Shown here one piece after another: positions 5,831 to 6,234 of a stretch of DNA of 6,234 bases (positions within the stretch are counted from its first letter, which is position 1; every line of letters begins with the position of its first letter). Under the pieces are notes generated by a model, which ran no database searches, had not been told where the DNA came from, and worked only from the letters and a program-made list of their open reading frames with translations. Position numbers and translations under genes: made by a program. This stretch comes from CAZMXI01 sp964570205 (GTDB taxonomy: Bacteria > Planctomycetota > Phycisphaerae > Tepidisphaerales > Tepidisphaeraceae). The stretch covers positions 1 through 6,234 of the forward strand of contig CAZMXI010000230.1 of the NCBI GenBank assembly GCA_964570205.1, written 5' to 3'.

Positions 5831-6234
5831 TCATGCTGTGCGGCCGATGCGGTGGACGTAAGTCTCCGGCACGTTGGGCACATCGTAGTTGATCACATGG
5901 GAGATGCCGTCGATGTCGAGGCCGCGTGCGGCGATGTCACTGGCCACCAGGACCATGATCCGGCCGGAGCTGAACTGGTCCATGGCGCGGCGGCGGGCGT
6001 TCTGGCTCTTGTTGCCGTGAATGGCGGCCGCGGAGATGCCGCCGAGCATGAGCTTGCGGGCGACTTTGTCGGCGCCGTGCTTAGTGCGGGTGAAGACAAG
6101 CGCCCTGGCGACGGAACTGCCGCTCACGTAGCGCTGGAGAAGGGCCGGTTTGTTGGCTTTTTCGACGAAATAGACGGACTGGTCCACGAGCTCGACGGTC
6201 GAGGCCACGGGGGCCACCTGCACCTGTGCGGGAT
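5831..6234 (-). CDS. DEAD-box RNA helicase (RhlE type), C-terminal lobe, 5' partial, cut by TGA in motif VI
   Basis: The frame enters from the right edge, so the start, Q motif, Walker A (motif I) and DEAD box lie outside the window. The visible 134 codons are the RecA-like second lobe: QSVYFVEKANKPALL near its start, motif IV as ALVFTRTKHGADKVARKL, then AAIHGNKSQNARRRAMDQF (motif IVa region), motif V as VLVASDIAARGLDI, then HVINYDVPNVPETYVHRIGRTA. Motif VI in this family reads HRIGRTARAG, but here a TGA (5833-5831) replaces the last arginine codon of HRxGRxxR. The product would lose that arginine and the rest of the lobe. Such helicases unwind short RNA duplexes in ribosome assembly or RNA decay with ATP. 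A truncated lobe is unlikely to be fully active, so this may be a young pseudogene or contain a base error. A GTG at 6223 is in frame, but the homology runs on upstream of it, so it is not the true start. Confidence 0.88.
   Translation of the reverse strand, partial: PAQVQVAPVASTVELVDQSVYFVEKANKPALLQRYVSGSSVARALVFTRTKHGADKVARKLMLGGISAAAIHGNKSQNARRRAMDQFSSGRIMVLVASDIAARGLDIDGISHVINYDVPNVPETYVHRIGRTA

Noticed and set aside
5810..5833. Selenocysteine or reassigned TGA in the helicase
   Set aside because: The expected residue is arginine, not cysteine; no convincing SECIS-like hairpin follows; and four other genes here end in TGA.
1..6234. Mobile elements, CRISPR arrays, tRNA genes, attachment sites
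   Set aside because: I saw no transposase or integrase motifs, spaced direct repeats or tRNA-like folds on either strand.

Overview
The window reads as ordinary bacterial chromosome of fairly high GC. The best guess is a member of the Planctomycetota, perhaps Phycisphaerae. That guess rests on weak Shine-Dalgarno signals, an ECF sigma factor with a cysteine-poor membrane anti-sigma partner next to a MoxR ATPase, and the mix of families; there is no 16S gene, so lineage is inference. All four complete protein genes end in TGA, so TGA is a normal stop codon here.

Layout. On the minus strand, bases 1988 down to 1 hold a three-gene run: an ECF sigma factor, a single-pass membrane protein overlapping it by ATGA that is probably its anti-sigma regulator, and after 33 bases the N-terminal 85 codons of a MoxR-type AAA+ ATPase that runs off the left edge. 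A 196-bp divergent intergenic region (1989-2184) with a perfect 6-2-6 palindrome separates this run from a plus-strand CPA2 (KefB-like) cation:proton antiporter with a C-terminal TrkA-N/RCK-like domain (2185-3870). Next comes the RNase P RNA gene rnpB (about 3930-4357) with its own extended -10 promoter. After a 166-bp leader there is a plant-like acyl-ACP desaturase (4524-5498), with every diiron ligand of that family visible. Convergent to it, on the minus strand from the right edge, is the C-terminal half of an RhlE-type DEAD-box RNA helicase.

The most unusual thing in the window is in that helicase. The reading frame is stopped by a TGA at 5833-5831, exactly at the last arginine codon of helicase motif VI (HRIGRTA-stop-AGASGIAVSFC). 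Clearly helicase-like sequence then continues in the same frame for tens of codons. One C-to-T change from CGA would explain it, so this is a fresh nonsense mutation, a young pseudogene or a sequence error.

How the genes relate. The sigma/anti-sigma/MoxR run looks like an envelope-signal regulatory unit driving its own operon. The antiporter, rnpB, desaturase and helicase look like separately transcribed housekeeping or membrane-homeostasis genes. I see no mobile element, CRISPR array, tRNA gene or clearly undescribed multi-gene system here.
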